Assembly: GCF_021976095.1 (NCBI RefSeq)
Contig: NW_025813483.1
Location: 4,493,503-4,557,502, forward strand
Length of the DNA stretch: 64,000 nucleotides
Source of the DNA: Xenia sp. Carnegie-2017
Lineage: Eukaryota > Cnidaria > Anthozoa > Malacalcyonacea > Xeniidae
Direction: 5' to 3'
Below the pieces are notes generated by a model. That model searched no databases, was not told the DNA's origin, and saw only the letters and a program-made list of their open reading frames with translations. Numbering within the stretch: position 1 is the first letter of the stretch; each line of letters begins with the position of its first letter. Below, piece after piece: positions 9,551-20,324 of this stretch. The translations under genes and the position numbers were made by a program.

Positions 9551-11738
9551 CTAAAAGAAATAAGATTTACGATTACGTCGCTGTCCAAAAATGTTAATTA
9601 TCTTTTCCATGTCGTTCTTTAAAGTACTATTTGCATAGGCTCTTTCCACATTGATTAGGGCAATGCTGTTTAACCGTTTTGACCAATTGTACTTCGAAGA
9701 TAGGTTTTAAGCGACGAAGAGCGCTAAAAGATCTTTCTGCTGAGCAGGATGTTGCCGGGATCGCGGCCAGAATCGAAAATACTTTGTAAGCCACAGGCAG
9801 GACTTCATGAACACCATTTTCGAACATTCTCTTAACAATTTTGGCAGCGTTTTCTCTCAGCACAAGGGAAATCAACGTCAATATTCTCAAAGACATTTTT
9901 CTCGCTACTAAGAAGCTCACTGTCGATACCATAGAAGTGTGATACCAACTCAACATTCGCCGTGGTTGGAGACCTGTTGAACACAATATCTGCAAGTGCC
10001 AATAGGACCTCTTGATCACTACCTTCAAATCTTGATTTCATCTCCGCCACAATCTTGTCAATGCTTAGGTAGTAGCATGTGATACGATAGTAATCTTTTC
10101 TGTTCGATTTTCCACTTCTGCATTTACTTCAGCCATTTCACCGACGAGAGCTTGGAGCCGCCGTGACGGCTGTTGGAATCTTGGTACTTTTGCATCTTTG
10201 AAATTGAATTCTGTACCTTCAATTTGCTCCTTAATTTTGTGTGCTATGATTTCAGCCCGTGACCATAACAGTTCGAAATTTTCGAGGGAACGACATCCAA
10301 TTAATGTCTTAATCACGCCATCAACACTCTTCTTTGCTGTGGCGACATCCATTTGCTTTCCTTGTAGGTACCTGCTCAAACCATCGGTGTTAGATAAAAT
10401 AACCTTTAATACCATCAAACCAAAAACGAACCGAAAGTCGCAAATCGAGTTAAGTAGCGAATTGCTGTCATTGTAGGTCTTCGGATCGCGATCTTTTGAG
10501 AGTGTAAGGAGAACCTCGATGATCTTAGGTAATTGGTTTACTACTGCTTTTACAGCTGCCCAACGACAAGACCATCTAGTAGCACTCTGCGATTTAATAG
10601 TCAGTGTAATATCTTCGTCCTCATCTTCGACCTTGATGTCATTGAAGATGGAGTGGCGTTTGGGACTTCCTTCCAAGAAATTATGGAGACTCTGGATCAC
10701 ACCTAAAGCTTTCTGAAGTGGCTCAATTGTAGTCATCGTATCTTGTAGCGCCAAGTTAAGCCGATGCCCATGGCAGTGAACATAGATGCTAAGAGGTGAG
10801 CACTCCTTCATGCGTGCAGCAAGTCCTTTGCGAGGGCCACTCATATTTGCAGCGCCATCAAAGCATTCTGCGACAATGTTTTCCAATGTCAACTCTAGCC
10901 TGCCAATGGCTGTCTTTAACAGCTCATACAATACTTCTCCTTCCGTAGATTTGGTTGAATAGAAACCAGTGAATGTCTCTTTGGTTTCGCCATTGAAAAC
11001 ATATCTGAGGAAAAGAGATAATTGCTCTGTTCGACTGATGTCTGCCGTTTCATCGACAACTATTCCGTAGTAGTCGCTACTTCTTGCTTCTTCTGCTATC
11101 CTCTCAAGCATGACACTTGCTACTATTTCCAGTAGTTCATTTTGAATAGCAGGGGATGTCCACTGAGCATGTGTCTGCAGCTGGCTTTGAAGTTTAGATT
11201 TCAGCCAAGGCAAATCGTTGCATCTTATGCAAAGTAACTCGAGAAAGTTTCCTCTATTTATATCAGATATCTCCCATATATCACCCCGAATCTCTTCATG
11301 ACCTCTAATTGCAACATTTTGTTGTGCAGTGTACATCAAAGATTGTATGATTACTTTTAAGTATTGTCTGTTAATAGCAACCTGGTCCTGGTGTGCACTA
11401 TTCAGCTGTTGTAGTACGGAGGTTTTCTTTCTTTCCATTGCTTTAAACTGGAGCCATCTTGTCATGGATCTGACGTGGTTCTCACTCTTGCCATGTTTTG
11501 CCAGCTTTGACGACTTCTTCCAATTTGTAAGCACAAATGAAGTATTCTTCCCAAATTCTTTACAGGCAAAACAAACGCATGCATCTTTATCCACTTCGTA
11601 ACTAATCCATGGATATTTCTTGTACCATTCAGGCTGAAATCGTCGCACAAATGTTTCACTGCCGAATTTTCGTGCAGGATATTCACCTAATATAGGCTGT
11701 TTTGGGGCGTGCAAGGTGGAAATCTCTTCTTCATTCAT
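9551..11738 (-). pseudogene. hAT 2 transposase, main part, broken
   Basis: The 557-residue open stretch (11738-10065) begins MNEEEISTLHAPKQPILGEY. It has a TTF-type zinc finger (residues ~38-92, with C54, C56, C59, H82 and H88) and the hAT catalytic core: D229 (GIVVDETADIS), D294 (CFDGAANMSG) and HCHGHRLNLAL near 321-331. A frame change near 10065-10080 leads into YYLSIDKIVAEMKSRF. Another near 9840-9880 leads to the hAT C-terminal dimerisation region AIPATSCSAERSFSALRRLK, and one near 9690 leads to the tail ALINVERAYAN, ending at 9551. Three or so frame changes mean this copy is not functional as it stands. Hosts often carry such hAT relatives (ZMYM/DUF4371 group), but this one has intact ends, so it is a plain transposon. 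Confidence 0.8.
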
Positions 11739-12202
11739 ACTGTTAAGGAAACCTTTCTAGTCTGTTCATTTAGAACAGATGCTGTTGAATCTAAATCTTG
11801 TATTGCTGTTGTGTCTAGAGTGTTAGACGTCGTCGTTGATTCTGGTGTTGCAACGCGTTGTATATTTTGATTTAAGTTAAATTCTTCGATGAACAGTGCG
11901 TCACTGGAAGTAAGATTTTCATTATCCGTGACCGTATTCAATTCTTTATTTTCTCTGAACTGCGTCAGTGGATTTAATTCATCAACATCAATAAACGTTC
12001 TCATTGGTTCCGTTTGGTCTTCGCTTATGGGCTCCTTCAAATTAATCTCAGGTAGATTTTCCTCAAAAGACCCAGTGGCTGCTAAATCTTTACTAGCACT
12101 CGATTCTGTTTCCTGTAAGGTTAGGTTATCATCCTTGGTTGTCATGTTACTTTTTACAAAGAAACCACTGATCTTTGACTGCGATAAATCCGATGAATCC
12201 AT
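11735..12202 (-). pseudogene. hAT 2 N-terminal acidic, Ser/Thr-rich linker region
   Basis: Open reading starting MDSSDLSQSKISGFFVK at 12202, rich in Ser, Thr, Glu and Asp. It ends QTRKVSLTV and overlaps the start of the main transposase reading by a few bases in another frame. In related hAT proteins such a low-complexity region precedes the TTF finger, so one frame change near 11735-11740 probably separates it from the body. Confidence 0.55.
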
Positions 12203-12333
12203 CACTCGATGACACTTAACTTTTCATTATTGTGAACTCGTCGAAAGTGGACCTCCTTATAATCACTGTCAATTTCCTTGCTGCATTCCTCGCACCAAAC
12301 GCGATGTCGATACGGTCGTTTACGAGACGCCAT
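12202..12333 (-). CDS. 43-aa zinc-finger-like reading at the hAT 2 gene start
   Basis: From ATG 12333 the minus strand gives MASRKRPYRHRVWCEECSKE and then VHFRRVHNNEKLSV, ending at 12202. CxxC followed by H...H suggests a small zinc finger, possibly the N-terminal DNA-binding part of the hAT protein. Its stop overlaps the ATG of the next reading (TGATG), so the two are either separate or were one frame until a small indel. Confidence 0.45.
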   Translation of the reverse strand: MASRKRPYRHRVWCEECSKEIDSDYKEVHFRRVHNNEKLSVIE

Positions 12334-13092
12334 ATGTACGCTTTATTAGAGCTTGGCTACTAAATGTTTTCCCCTTGTGGATAATAGTTTCCTTGAACAA
12401 CAATCATAGAGTGAATGGCACTAATCTAATCAATGGAATGGACAGTGCCTCTCCATACGAAGCCTAATTTTCATGCAAAATTAAAAATCACTTTTGGGGA
12501 TCGCAGCGATTGTTAATCTATATATTAATGTATAACGGATAGCGTGTGGGGAGACGATTTTTCGCAATTTCAAGACATTTCAAGACTTTTACTGACCTCA
12601 GCCCTTTTTTATAAATGGAGAACGTTATGTGGATAAATTTAATACCAAAAGCTTTGCTCTGATTGAAAATATCGGCGTTCGTGTTCGTTTAAAAGTTGTA
12701 AACACCGAATATATTCGTCGCAATATCGCTAGTAAATAGACCGATTTCTCGTGACGTAATTTGTTTATATTATAATGGGGCGGATGTAAAATTCTCCTAT
12801 TATGTCGCAAGAAAAATTTTGCACCCAATCACTTTACGCGATTTTTATTTTACCTCCTGAAATTTAAGTAATTTAAACAATTTAAAAACCATCCATTAAA
12901 AGACCGTTCACGCTCAAGAACCGAAGCAGTTTATGATCTAGAAATGATGTAGATTAATATTGAAAATTTAAAAACTGTAGTAAGTATCTTGCCAGAATAT
13001 CATGTAAATGCTTGCCCGAATACACAAATTCTCGAGAAATTGGGGCTGCAGCCCCCCCAGCCCACCCCCCCCCGTACGCCTATGGTCTTGGT

Positions 13093-13790
13093 GTACATAA
13101 TCATCTTCTATTGTTGCATGATGAACCTCGTGGGAGTTGTAAAATCTATTTACAACTTCGTTGAATTCTTGTGATTTAATGCTTGCTTCGCTCAAGCTTC
13201 GAAAGCTCAATTTTGATTTGGTTAACTCATTCATCTTTTTTGCAACTGCGCCTTTTGCAGCAGATCATTTTCTTCGTAATTGTTCAGATGTTTCGAGAGT
13301 TGAAGGTTCTTCTTCCCTGGTGAGAGCTGGGGTGGTTTGCTTTGTTTGTTCATTACTCATTACGCTTGTCGCTTCGTTGTTAGATTTAGCCATTCGAAAG
13401 ATCGTTAATTAAAAACAGGATCTCGTCGATATATCAGTTGATAAGAATAAATTCTTTGAACTTTTTGTAGAATTCGACTAAGGGCTCAACCATTCTCTGC
13501 CAAGTTTCTAATACTTTGAGACGCGCATTACTTTATTACGTACGGTTCAACTAAATAATTACAAATAATTCTAACAAATGCATAAAAAAAGAAGGGATAA
13601 ATTCATCTAACTACTTACAGAATTTACAGCGTTACTAGGCAGAGAAGCTCATTTGATCTTATTCAGACGACAGTTTGATGCCAAATGTCCGTCGTCTCCC
13701 ATATGACATCACAACCTGAAACGTTTTGAATCCAAAACAATGTACGTTAATATATTTCACAAACACCAAGATAAGACACATGTAGCCAAT
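13093..13790 (-). mobile_element. BEL/Pao fossil 1, gag start and 5' leader/LTR-like part
   Basis: Continuation of fossil 1 beyond hAT 2. It holds the start of gag (to about 13395) and a leader of about 390 bp that may include the 5' LTR. The same leader is found at 38905-39289. The exact LTR limits are not seen. Broken. Confidence 0.6.
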
Positions 13791-13945
13791 ATGAACATAA
13801 TAGCCCAACAGAAGACTTTTAAAAAAGCCATCACAATAATAAAATAGAGAAGGATTTATTAATAACGTTTTTATTTCTTCTTGTAACAATTTGTAACAAT
13901 TTTGTTTTAAAAGTCTTATGTTGGGCTATTATGTTCATATTGAAA
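13788..13945. repeat. Foldback repeat (inverted arms about 38 bp)
   Basis: Left arm atgaacataatagcccaac (near 13790) is mirrored by gttgggctattatgttcat (near 13925), with the arms extended by gacttttaaaa. The loop of about 80 bp contains two ttgtaacaattt motifs. The same arms occur at 52396-52552 and 52785-52835 and, diverged, at 62285-62690. Confidence 0.75.
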
Positions 13946-13989
13946 ATTCGCTTTCCGCCTGGCAAATCTCTGGCCACGATTTCTGTCTA

Positions 13990-14640
13990 ATTTTACTTTA
14001 CTATACTTTACACTTGGAATGAACCCTTCAGACTATGGAGAGTTGCAAAATATAACGTGTTCAAATTTATTATGCTATTACAAATTTACCACGAACTATT
14101 GAGGAAGTACCAAGATTGAAAAGAGTTTACTTTCTGGGGTGCAAAATAACATGTGGCGATTGGCAAAGCGCGATACATCGCGAGGTATAAACTATAAAGC
14201 AAAAGCTTTTTTGTTTACAATTTTCGCATACAGAATTACGTCAGCCAATCACGCTCGAGATTGCACCAACTTTGCATAAAAATCGCTGATAATAATACAT
14301 ATTTCCCATTTCTGACTGAGAAAAGCCGAAAATATGTGGAAGTGTAGACGTAGAAATTGCCCATCTTCCTCTCAAAAAATTTCGGTTGACGATTTACGAA
14401 AAGATGGCAACGAGGAACTACGTCAAGAATATGTGAGGTCGAGGACATTAAATGACATTCATCTATTAATTTGAAAGACGGCAATGATTTAATGTTGGTA
14501 TAATTCTGTTTGTTCTTGTTTTAAAATATGGGTTGTCACTTATATGCTCTATTGTCATTTGGATGCTTCTTTGCTTGTACTCCCCGTGAATGTCCGTCGA
14601 GAAGTGTTGGCTGTGATATGTCCTAATTAGTGGAGGAAGA
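13990..14640. repeat. Dispersed block A (inverted copy at 51696-52330)
   Basis: About 640 bp with a clear inverted relative at 51696-52330. It includes ggaatgaacccttcagac, shared with the OTU-unit tails, a catcgcgaggta motif, and ccgtgaatgtccgtcgagaa at the far end. No gene is supported. Confidence 0.65.
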
Positions 14641-14699
14641 TGGAAATGATCTTTTACAGTCCACTTCTAAATTTAATAATCCCAGCACAACCGAAGGAG

Positions 14700-17053
14700 C
14701 AGGGGCGGATCTAGAGTATGTCAAATCCGTCGCGCGACTGATGTTTGAAATTCAAAATTTACCTATTCATATTAATTAAAGATCATTAATTATTCTTACT
14801 TTATTATCGCATTTACTTCGTGATAAAAATCCAGCTTTATTTATTATTGAAAACTAACGACTATTGCAATGAATATCTCCTTGGTAACCAGATCAGTTGA
14901 ATTTTAATTGACCTGGAATAACCGACTGATAAGCGGGGTGGCTTGACTGGTTCGACGGATAAAGGAGTCTATGAACGTCAAAAACGCTTATTTTATTGGT
15001 CAATAGCCAGATCAGTGGACAGTCTGGAATGGTCTCGACTGATAATAAGGGTGGCCGGACGTATAAGGGAGTCCAATTGCTACCTTACAATTGGTTCATT
15101 TGAATTTTTGCTTTATTGTGATTGGTTTGACGGATTTCGACTGATAGCCAACTGAACTAACATAGTCAAGCTCAATGTCTGAATTGAATGTTTGATCGTT
15201 TCATAGTAATTTTTTTTTAGCATGATAGAAACTAAACTACAATCAGATGGAATTTATGGAAATCTTTTACAAATTCATATGTTGACATGAATGCTGCTTT
15301 CCAAACTGGGAATTTTTTCAAGAGGGTGAAAAATTTATGGATGAATTGTAAATGCTTGGCAAAGACGATCTCGCGAGCGACATTTCAGTCATTGATGTTC
15401 AAAAGAAAGCCAACATTGTTTTGAGTTTTATCAGCAGAAATTTACATCGAAAATCGTAAGTAAAGGACAAGTGAAATGTATGCATGAATGCAATATATCA
15501 AAGTCAATTTATGCGAGTGTGTGATGCGATTTATGTTAATATGGCGTATGGTAAGCAGATTGATGCTTCTAAAATTGTTGTTGCTGAAGGACTTTTAGCT
15601 ATGATTTCTTTAATGCTTGGGGATTCGTGGCCGTTATATGGCAGCGAAATCCTACATTTCTGCAAATATATTTCAATGGACAAAAAATCTGTAGCCATAA
15701 GGTGCCATACTATTATTTACTTTATCATAAACAAATGTTTGGGGCTTTTCAGTTTATGATCATTGATCATTCAATCATTGGACAGTTATACTACATATTG
15801 TTTAAGATTTGAGAAAACTAACATTGATTACATGAGAATCTGTTAACTATAACCTGTGATTTTGAGTCTTATGATCCATGAAGCTTTTTATTTTGACAAT
15901 TTGACTGGAATGGTATTAAACCTGAGTATTTCACATACATGAAATGTTGTCCCATGTCACATATTGTCCCCTTTTCTAACTGAACACCTCATATAGAGAT
16001 GTAAAGGTGTGTTAATCTACGGCTCATACCAGATTGTTGCCATAAATTCCAAAGGGCTATTGATGTATGAAAAGCATTTTCTATAAAGTAAAAATGTCTT
16101 CCTATGTATGCAGATAAACCTTGAAATTTGGCAAAACAGCAAAGTATTTTTCATGATCACTAGGTAATTTTTCTGATGATCATTATAATTTCTAAACTAA
16201 ATTATTTTAGATTTACATTTAAACAAGCTTTGATCATGTGAAAAGATATTTATCATAACCAGTAAGCATGACACATAAACCATTTTTAACATTCATGTAA
16301 TTATATAATTAAAGACATGTTGGTTACATTCTGTTTGTATTTGATAATACAATGCTACTAGTGATTGCTATATAGCACACCTTGCAGAAGATAATAGTCT
16401 AGTGAAATGCCTAATAAACATTTATGGCATTAAGCTAACCTTAACTGCAAATTTTCACTCTGATAATTTTTGCTTAATCTTTGGCAGAAAAAAAATTTTG
16501 AGTTTTTCTCAAAGGGTGAATTTGCTGGCACTGATGTGGAGATGGGTAAAGAGTTACAATAAACTTGCATGGTTTGAAGTCTGAGCTTTTCTATATCTAT
16601 GAACTGTCACTTGTAGTACCAAATTTCTAACTTAACTTATTACATAGAGGTTTGAATGGGGGTCTCTAGGGGGGTCTATGCCTGACAACTTGGTAGAAAT
16701 TTTAAAGAATATATCTGTTTTTGAATAACATTATTGTAAAATAAATTTACGTTCCTAGACATGCTAATGAGCCATATATTTGGCATGATAATGAGCCTAA
16801 ATATTTGGCAAAACATTCAAGTATTGTTCACTTTATTTTTTTTTTTGAAAAATAACGAAAGAAAAATGTGTTGTTTTTACGCAAAAACGATGCCCACAAA
16901 ATACATTTTGTATTGCTCTAAAACGCTGAAAATGGCATTTTCAAGACTCTGAAATTCAAAATTTCTCAGGGGAGAATGCCTCAGACCCCCCCAGGTGCGG
17001 AGCGCCTCCGACGTTTTATGACTGATGTTTGAAAAATCCTAGATCCGCCCCTG
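14700..17053. mobile_element. Non-autonomous hAT-like element, 2.35 kb
   Basis: Both ends read caggggcggatctag (14700 inward; reversed, ending 17053), a hAT-like terminus. The inner right end has a GC-rich stretch gcggagcgcctccgac. No matching 8-bp duplication was found, and the right flank resembles the OTU-unit tail while the left flank does not, so one end may have been rearranged. The interior has only short open readings and no recognisable transposase. Confidence 0.55.
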
Positions 17054-17420
17054 CTTATATACACGAGCTTCCCTCTTAACTAGTCATTATACATACATTA
17101 ATTATGCTAACTATATTATACAAGGTTCTGTTCTTTGCTTTGAATGCGAAAAAGATAAATTGCGTAAAATCAGTCAAAAGACTCAGATCTTTGTCTTTCT
17201 CTACTGTCTGTACACTCTCTCTCAAATTGTATATCCACGACGAAATTAGAATTTTACAGTCAGTTAACTTACTTCACTATACTTTACACTTGGAATGAAC
17301 CCTTCAGATTATGGAGAGTTGCAAAAAATAACGTGCTCACGTTTATGATGATATTACAACTTTACCACGAACTCTTGAATTACAAAGATTTTACTTTCTG
17401 GGGTGCAGATTAACATGTCG
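17054..17420 (+). repeat. Partial copy of the OTU-unit tail block T
   Basis: Matches the tail found after the OTU exons (compare 19541-19910). It includes ttaactagtcattatacat, ctctactgtctgtac and tttactttctggggtgca. There is no OTU exon directly upstream here; the hAT-like element lies there instead. 17421-17919 contains nothing I can identify. Confidence 0.7.
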
Positions 17421-17919
17421 CGATTCGCGATAAACTTTTGAAGACTCGCAGCGTAATAAATGTGGTAAATAGCAAAAGCTACGACACACGAATCTCTATA
17501 GAAGTAAGAGAGATTGGTGAAGTACATTTCAATTGAGAACTCACAGAGCAATATAATTTAATCTGGTAGGCTTCCGGTGAAAAATTTTCAAATAAGTGAA
17601 CAACGTTTTTTATTGAAAACGAAAATCCCCTTTTCAACAAAAGGAATTCCTTTTCGCAAATGATTTAAAGCTGTCTTAACCAAAGCAGAGTTATATTCAA
17701 TTGTTGATAGTAACATGAACACGATCAAATCAAACCAAGACTGTCAACAAGAAATCGCTTCGCTAAGACATCATTTATTGCTGTGTGTAGTAAAGCAGCG
17801 ATAAAATATTCGCAAAGTCCACTCGGGTGTGTGAAATCAATAAATTGTATTCATTTTTGCTAAAAATCATTTACCAACATTGCAATACCATCTATAGGAC
17901 AGTTCCTTTTTATCTTTAG

Positions 17920-18087
17920 CCAATTGTTGGGAGACAAAGTATTTCAGCGCCTTCATCACCAGCAAAAAGGCGACCATCAAAGTTGATACCATGTGTAACT
18001 AAAGGTTGTGGATGTTTTGGTACAGAAGAAGATCAGGGTCTTTGTCATAAATGTTTGAAGAAGAAGGAAATGCTTTTGTCAGAATAG
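17920..18087 (+). pseudogene. A20-like gene, isolated last exon with one A20-type zinc finger
   Basis: Behind an acceptor read tatctttag/CC, 56 codons including the stop are open: PIVGRQSISAPSSPAKRRPS and then PCVTKGCGCFGTEEDQGLCH. Four Cys (C25, C30, C42, C45) form an A20-type finger, Cys-x4-Cys-x11-Cys-x2-Cys. The same exon recurs at 39930-40097, and in damaged form at 44690 and 62115. Here the rest of the gene upstream has gone, replaced by repeats. It is probably the left-over end of an older gene of the tandem A20 cluster. Downstream, an AATAAA at 18228 is shared with the 39930 copy. Confidence 0.7.
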
Positions 18088-18227
18088 ACAGTTTGCGTGT
18101 TTTAACAAATTTAACAAACAGTTTTTTAACAAATTTCGTTTCCACGAACTAGAAATATTGTCGTTGTAATGTTTAAACTAGCACAGTTTGTTGAGTCTTG
18201 ATATCAACAGAATTGTATTGGCTTAGT

Positions 18228-18233
18228 AATAAA
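18228..18233 (+). terminator. Candidate poly(A) signal AATAAA after the last A20 exon
   Basis: AATAAA about 140 bp after the stop at 18087. The equivalent AATAAA follows the stop of the 39930-40097 copy (40205-40210), so both the position and the hexamer are shared. Confidence 0.4.
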
Positions 18234-18249
18234 GTAATATATTCACTTA

Positions 18250-18649
18250 CTCATAAATGTCGATATGCACTTCGTACATTCATCAAATTTCTGCACTTAA
18301 CTGATAATTTTTCTTCTTATATAATGTTAACGATTACAAATACTCAATTTATCGTAATGGCTCCATAATCAAAGGTGCTATTTCAATGCTAAGCCCTCAG
18401 CCCTTCGTTACAACACTTGCAAACACCCCAATACCAATAACTATTAAAAGCTTCTAATAACAAACAAAAACCACAAAACGCACATTACTATCAACAGGAA
18501 CTTCTACATTGACAATGCAATCCATATTTCCACTATAAATGCAATTATGCAAACAGTTCTTTTAGATATACTTTGAATTGCAAATTTTAAAATATATCAT
18601 AGGCTTATCATAACAGGGACCCCAGTCGTTATGGAACTATAGAAGTATT
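18250..18649 (+). repeat. Copy of the A20 gene 5' flank, up to the first codons of exon 1
   Basis: Matches the region before exon 1 of the fullest gene (about 41130-41400), including atgcaattatgcaaac and cagtcgttatggaact with the start codon. It stops abruptly at 18650, where a MITE-like sequence begins. A second such copy is at 45595-45982. It also overlaps the end of the preceding gene, which suggests head-to-tail tandem genes. Confidence 0.65.
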
Positions 18650-18993
18650 AGCGAGCTTTAGCAAAGCCTACGAGTACGACTACGAGTACGATTTACGTCA
18701 TTTTGGCGCGAAAACATTGTTGCGACAACAACAACATGCAGCCGTCATCAATCTGAGTACGATGTTTTGTAAAAAATTCGTAGTCGTGACTACGATGTCT
18801 TTTTTAAGCAAAGAAAGTAGATATATTTAGATAAGTAAGAGATTAGTTGACAGTACTAGCATCCAGGCTTTAATTTAGAACCCATTTTTGAGCGCAGATG
18901 TACATTAAAAAGGAAAATATGACCTGTAAAACTTTCATGTATTTCGTACGCAAAGTGAAAGGTAAACAAACAATAAAATAGTACAAATATATC
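18650..18993. mobile_element. MITE-like insert (truncated copy)
   Basis: Starts agcgagctttagcaaag followed by cgagtacgactacgagtacg, then an AT-rich interior. A longer copy lies at 45983-46607 and ends with the mirrored end. This copy stops where the OTU piece begins (about 18993-19008). Confidence 0.5.
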
Positions 18994-19007
18994 GTACATA
19001 TGTACAA

Positions 19008-19347
19008 TATATGTGACAATTTTAATCGTGGTGACTATGATGAACCAATTGCTGGTGTAAACCTTGGTGGCATATACTTACCACTGTTATCTGACTCCGT
19101 AGATTGTATCAAAACTCCTCTTTTGATTCGCTATCACCATGGACACTTTACAGAACTTGTGTTGACAGAAAATAATGAAGGAGTATCATTAATGAAATAC
19201 GATGGTCAGCTTATGAAACTCCGTTGTTTGTTACAAGAGGAAAGGAATTTCTCAGATCGATTACTGCGGGAATACTTGAATTGTTTAAAGTTGAATTACA
19301 CCGATGAAAATGGGTGTATGACGAAAATACTTGTAGCTAAAATGTAA
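19008..19347 (+). pseudogene. A20-like OTU fragment, copy D (second half of OTU)
   Basis: Encodes the C-terminal part of an A20-type OTU domain: NFNRGDYDEPIAGVNLGGIY, LPLLSDSVDCIKTPLL, then RYHHGHFTELV with the position of the catalytic His. It ends ENGCMTKILVAKM and a stop. The N-terminal part of the exon is missing; the reading begins at a junction with a MITE-like insert. No exon with the catalytic Cys is present, so this is not an active deubiquitinase. It opens composite unit 1: OTU piece, tail, 66-bp array and RPL24. Confidence 0.75.
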
Positions 19348-19363
19348 GCCTGTGATACATGTG

Positions 19364-20324
19364 GCTAAAATAGCCTTGTGGGAAGTCTTGCATGGACGCT
19401 GTTCTAACGATATAAAATATACAAGACATTCAAAAACTTTAGAAAATATGTTTAGTGACCTTCCAAGGTGTAATATATTATTCAGTCCAGGATGACTAAA
19501 AAAGCGTATTTACTTGATATATGCTCTCTTATTTACACGAGCCTCCATCTATTAACTAGTCATTATACATACCTTATTTAAATTAACTATTTATACATAC
19601 ATTAATTATGCTACTATATTATACAAGGTTCTATTCTTTGCTTTCAAGGTGAATATGATGAATTGCGTAAAATCAGTCAAGATTCAGATTTTGCCTTTCT
19701 CTACTGTCTGTACGCTCTCTCTCAAGTTGTATATCCACGACGAAATTAGAATTTTACAGTCAGTTAACTTACTTCACTATACTTTACACTTGGAATGAAC
19801 CCTTCAGAATATGGAGAGTTGCAAAATATAACGTGCTCACGTTTATGATGATATTACAAATTTACCACGAACTATTGAATTACAAAGATTTTACTTTCTG
19901 GGGTGCAGAAATTTTTTTTAAAAATTATAGTTTTTGGTCTATTTCTATGGCTCTAATTAAAACTTTAAGTTGGGCATTAATTTTTATTACACGAATTCGA
20001 TTTCCGCTCGGCAAGTCTCTCGCTACTAAGTATTTACTGTGCTAAATTGCAGTCGTTTGCATGTTGACTAAACGGAAAAACGCGTAAAGAGATCGTATGA
20101 ATTGTAACTACAGCACATTGAAAATGCCTATCATTAAATCCTTTCGTGTTATCGTTACAATTACGTTTATGTCTCATTGGAGGTTGATTACGGCTGAATC
20201 ATGCATATGTTAAACGTCCGCTGATTTCAATGGGTTGCATTTTGCATGCACCCTGTAAATACAAAGGGTGAGTTTCAATATATTTTCATACTTTCACGCA
20301 ACATTTGTTAACGAAAATATACAT
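19364..20324 (+). repeat. Tail block T of unit 1
   Basis: About 960 bp shared with 28535-29534, 50789-51478 and 54361-55365. It encodes a short peptide, ALIKTLSWALIFITRIRF, similar to the foldback elements' VLCWAIMFILKIRF at 52530. It ends in ttgcattttgcatgcaccct and the minisatellite. It may be the 3' untranslated region and flank of the OTU genes. Confidence 0.7.

Larger units (their letters stand above)
9297..13084 (-). mobile_element. hAT DNA transposon 2
   Basis: Complete hAT element of 3,788 bp. Both ends read cataggcgtacggg (9297 inward and, reversed, up to 13084), flanked by the 8-bp duplication gtcttggt (9289-9296 and 13085-13092). The empty site is seen in a related BEL/Pao copy near 59310. 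The transposase is on the minus strand (9551-12333). The non-coding right part 12334-13084 holds no gene that can be supported. Confidence 0.9.

Noticed and set aside
15484-15812. Readings inside the 2.35-kb hAT-like element
   Set aside because: Short, overlapping and without transposase motifs; not enough to call a gene.
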